Assembly: GCA_903888395.1 (NCBI GenBank)
Contig: CAISTO010000236.1
Coordinates: 1-6,890, forward strand
Reading direction: 5' to 3'
Source: an uncultured Bacteroidota bacterium
GTDB taxonomy: Bacteria; Bacteroidota; Bacteroidia; UKL13-3
Length of the DNA: 6,890 nucleotides
Shown here: positions 6,331 to 6,890 of the stretch, one piece after another
Layout: every line of letters begins with the position of its first letter
How positions within the stretch are numbered: the first letter of the stretch is position 1
The notes under the pieces: generated by a model
Seen by the model: only the letters and a program-made list of their open reading frames with translations
The model's database searches: none
What the model was told of the DNA's origin: nothing
Program-made: the position numbers and the translations under genes

Positions 6331-6890
6331 ATGATTCAAATAGAAACAAAAAAAACATCACTTTTAGGAAATCTTACGGTGCAAATAGTAATCGCTATGG
6401 TGCTTGGCGCCATATTGGGAATTTTTGTTCATCAGAATTACGATATTGATTTTGCAAAATCTTTTAGCGGTTATGTTAAAATGCTAGCTACTGTTTTTAT
6501 CAGGTTAGTGCAAATGATTATTTCACCTTTAGTTTTCACCACTCTTGTAGTTGGAATAGCAAAATTAGGCGATATAAAATCAGTTGGACGAATTGGAGGA
6601 AAAGCAATGGCTTGGTTTTTTTCTGCCTCATTTATTTCGCTATTAATAGGTATGTTTTGGGTCAATGTTTTGCATCCAGGATCTGGACTTAATCTTTCCA
6701 ATATTGATGTTTCAGCGGCTACCGATATTACTCAAAAAACGCAAAGTTTTTCTGCTCAAAACTTCATTGAACACATCATTCCTAAAAGCATTGTAGAAGC
6801 AATGGCGAATAATGAAATTTTACAAATTGTTATTTTCTCCATCTTTTTCGGATTAGCCGCGGCCGCTATTGGCGATCATGCCAAACCAGT
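6331..6890 (+). CDS. Dicarboxylate/amino acid:cation symporter (DAACS family), N-terminal part (3' truncated by window edge)
   Basis: The first 186 complete codons are present, somewhat under half of a protein that is normally about 400-430 residues. A short cytoplasmic start leads into a first membrane helix (about 14-33, QIVIAMVLGAILGIFV). The second and third follow at about 50-76 and 92-113. They surround the family block FIRLVQMIISPLVFTTL (56-72) and VVGIAKLGDIKSVGRIGGKA (73-92), which is characteristic of GltP, GltT and DctA transporters. A further hydrophobic segment, ILQIVIFSIFFGLAAAAIG, begins near 163. These inner-membrane carriers take up glutamate, aspartate or C4-dicarboxylates with H+ or Na+. 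The substrate-deciding helical hairpins and the NMDGT motif lie beyond the window, so the substrate cannot be called. The start is ATG after an A-rich leader; there is no signal peptide, as expected. Confidence 0.93.
   Translation, partial: MIQIETKKTSLLGNLTVQIVIAMVLGAILGIFVHQNYDIDFAKSFSGYVKMLATVFIRLVQMIISPLVFTTLVVGIAKLGDIKSVGRIGGKAMAWFFSASFISLLIGMFWVNVLHPGSGLNLSNIDVSAATDITQKTQSFSAQNFIEHIIPKSIVEAMANNEILQIVIFSIFFGLAAAAIGDHAKP

Noticed and set aside
6471..6701. Minus-strand open frame inside the symporter gene
   Set aside because: The plus strand encodes the family signature across this stretch; the antisense frame is incidental.
6857..6866. GC-rich patch with overlapping SacII and NotI sites that might mark a cloning junction
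   Set aside because: The bases encode alanines in an uninterrupted FGLAAAAIGD membrane segment of the symporter, so it is ordinary coding sequence.
1..6890. CRISPR array, tRNA/rRNA gene, insertion sequence or riboswitch
   Set aside because: The genes are tightly packed with no gap over 133 bases, and I saw no spaced identical repeats, cloverleaf, transposase or conserved aptamer-like structure.

Overview
The window is an AT-rich stretch (about one third G+C by eye) of a Bacteroidota chromosome, possibly from the Chitinophagales/Sphingobacteriales side, although the rank below phylum is a guess. Four things point to the phylum. Promoter-like elements fit the Bacteroidota pattern (TTG/TTTG near -33 and TAnnTTTG or TAnnTTCG near -7). 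Leaders are A-rich and lack Shine-Dalgarno motifs. One lipoprotein carries a Cys-Ser-Lys-Glu-Asp signal resembling the Bacteroidota surface-export signal. One gene encodes what looks like a DUF4421 outer-membrane protein.

Layout. Positions 2-694 (+) hold the C-terminal half of a DASH-type cryptochrome/photolyase cut by the left edge. It converges on a minus-strand pair: a predicted outer-membrane barrel of the DUF4421 type (2609-1536, apparent TTG start) followed by a PKD-domain lipoprotein (1476-763) with its own good promoter. Divergent from this pair is a lipid-anchored YtcJ-like amidohydrolase (2680-4311, +). It is followed on the plus strand by type I glyceraldehyde-3-phosphate dehydrogenase (4445-5443) with a textbook terminator, a ComF-family phosphoribosyltransferase-like protein (5569-6258), and the first 186 codons of a dicarboxylate/amino acid:cation symporter cut by the right edge (6331-6890).

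How the genes relate. They look like a set of mostly single-gene units rather than one pathway: light-dependent DNA repair or signalling, envelope proteins, central glycolysis, a DNA-uptake-associated protein and organic-acid or amino-acid uptake. No gap between genes exceeds 133 bases. I see no RNA gene, mobile element, CRISPR array or toxin/defence system.

The hunt. I found no convincing new system. The most useful observations are the nearly identical leader shared by the GAPDH and symporter genes, the uncharacterised barrel/PKD-lipoprotein pair, the apparent TTG start of the barrel gene, and the possibly leaderless amidohydrolase transcript.
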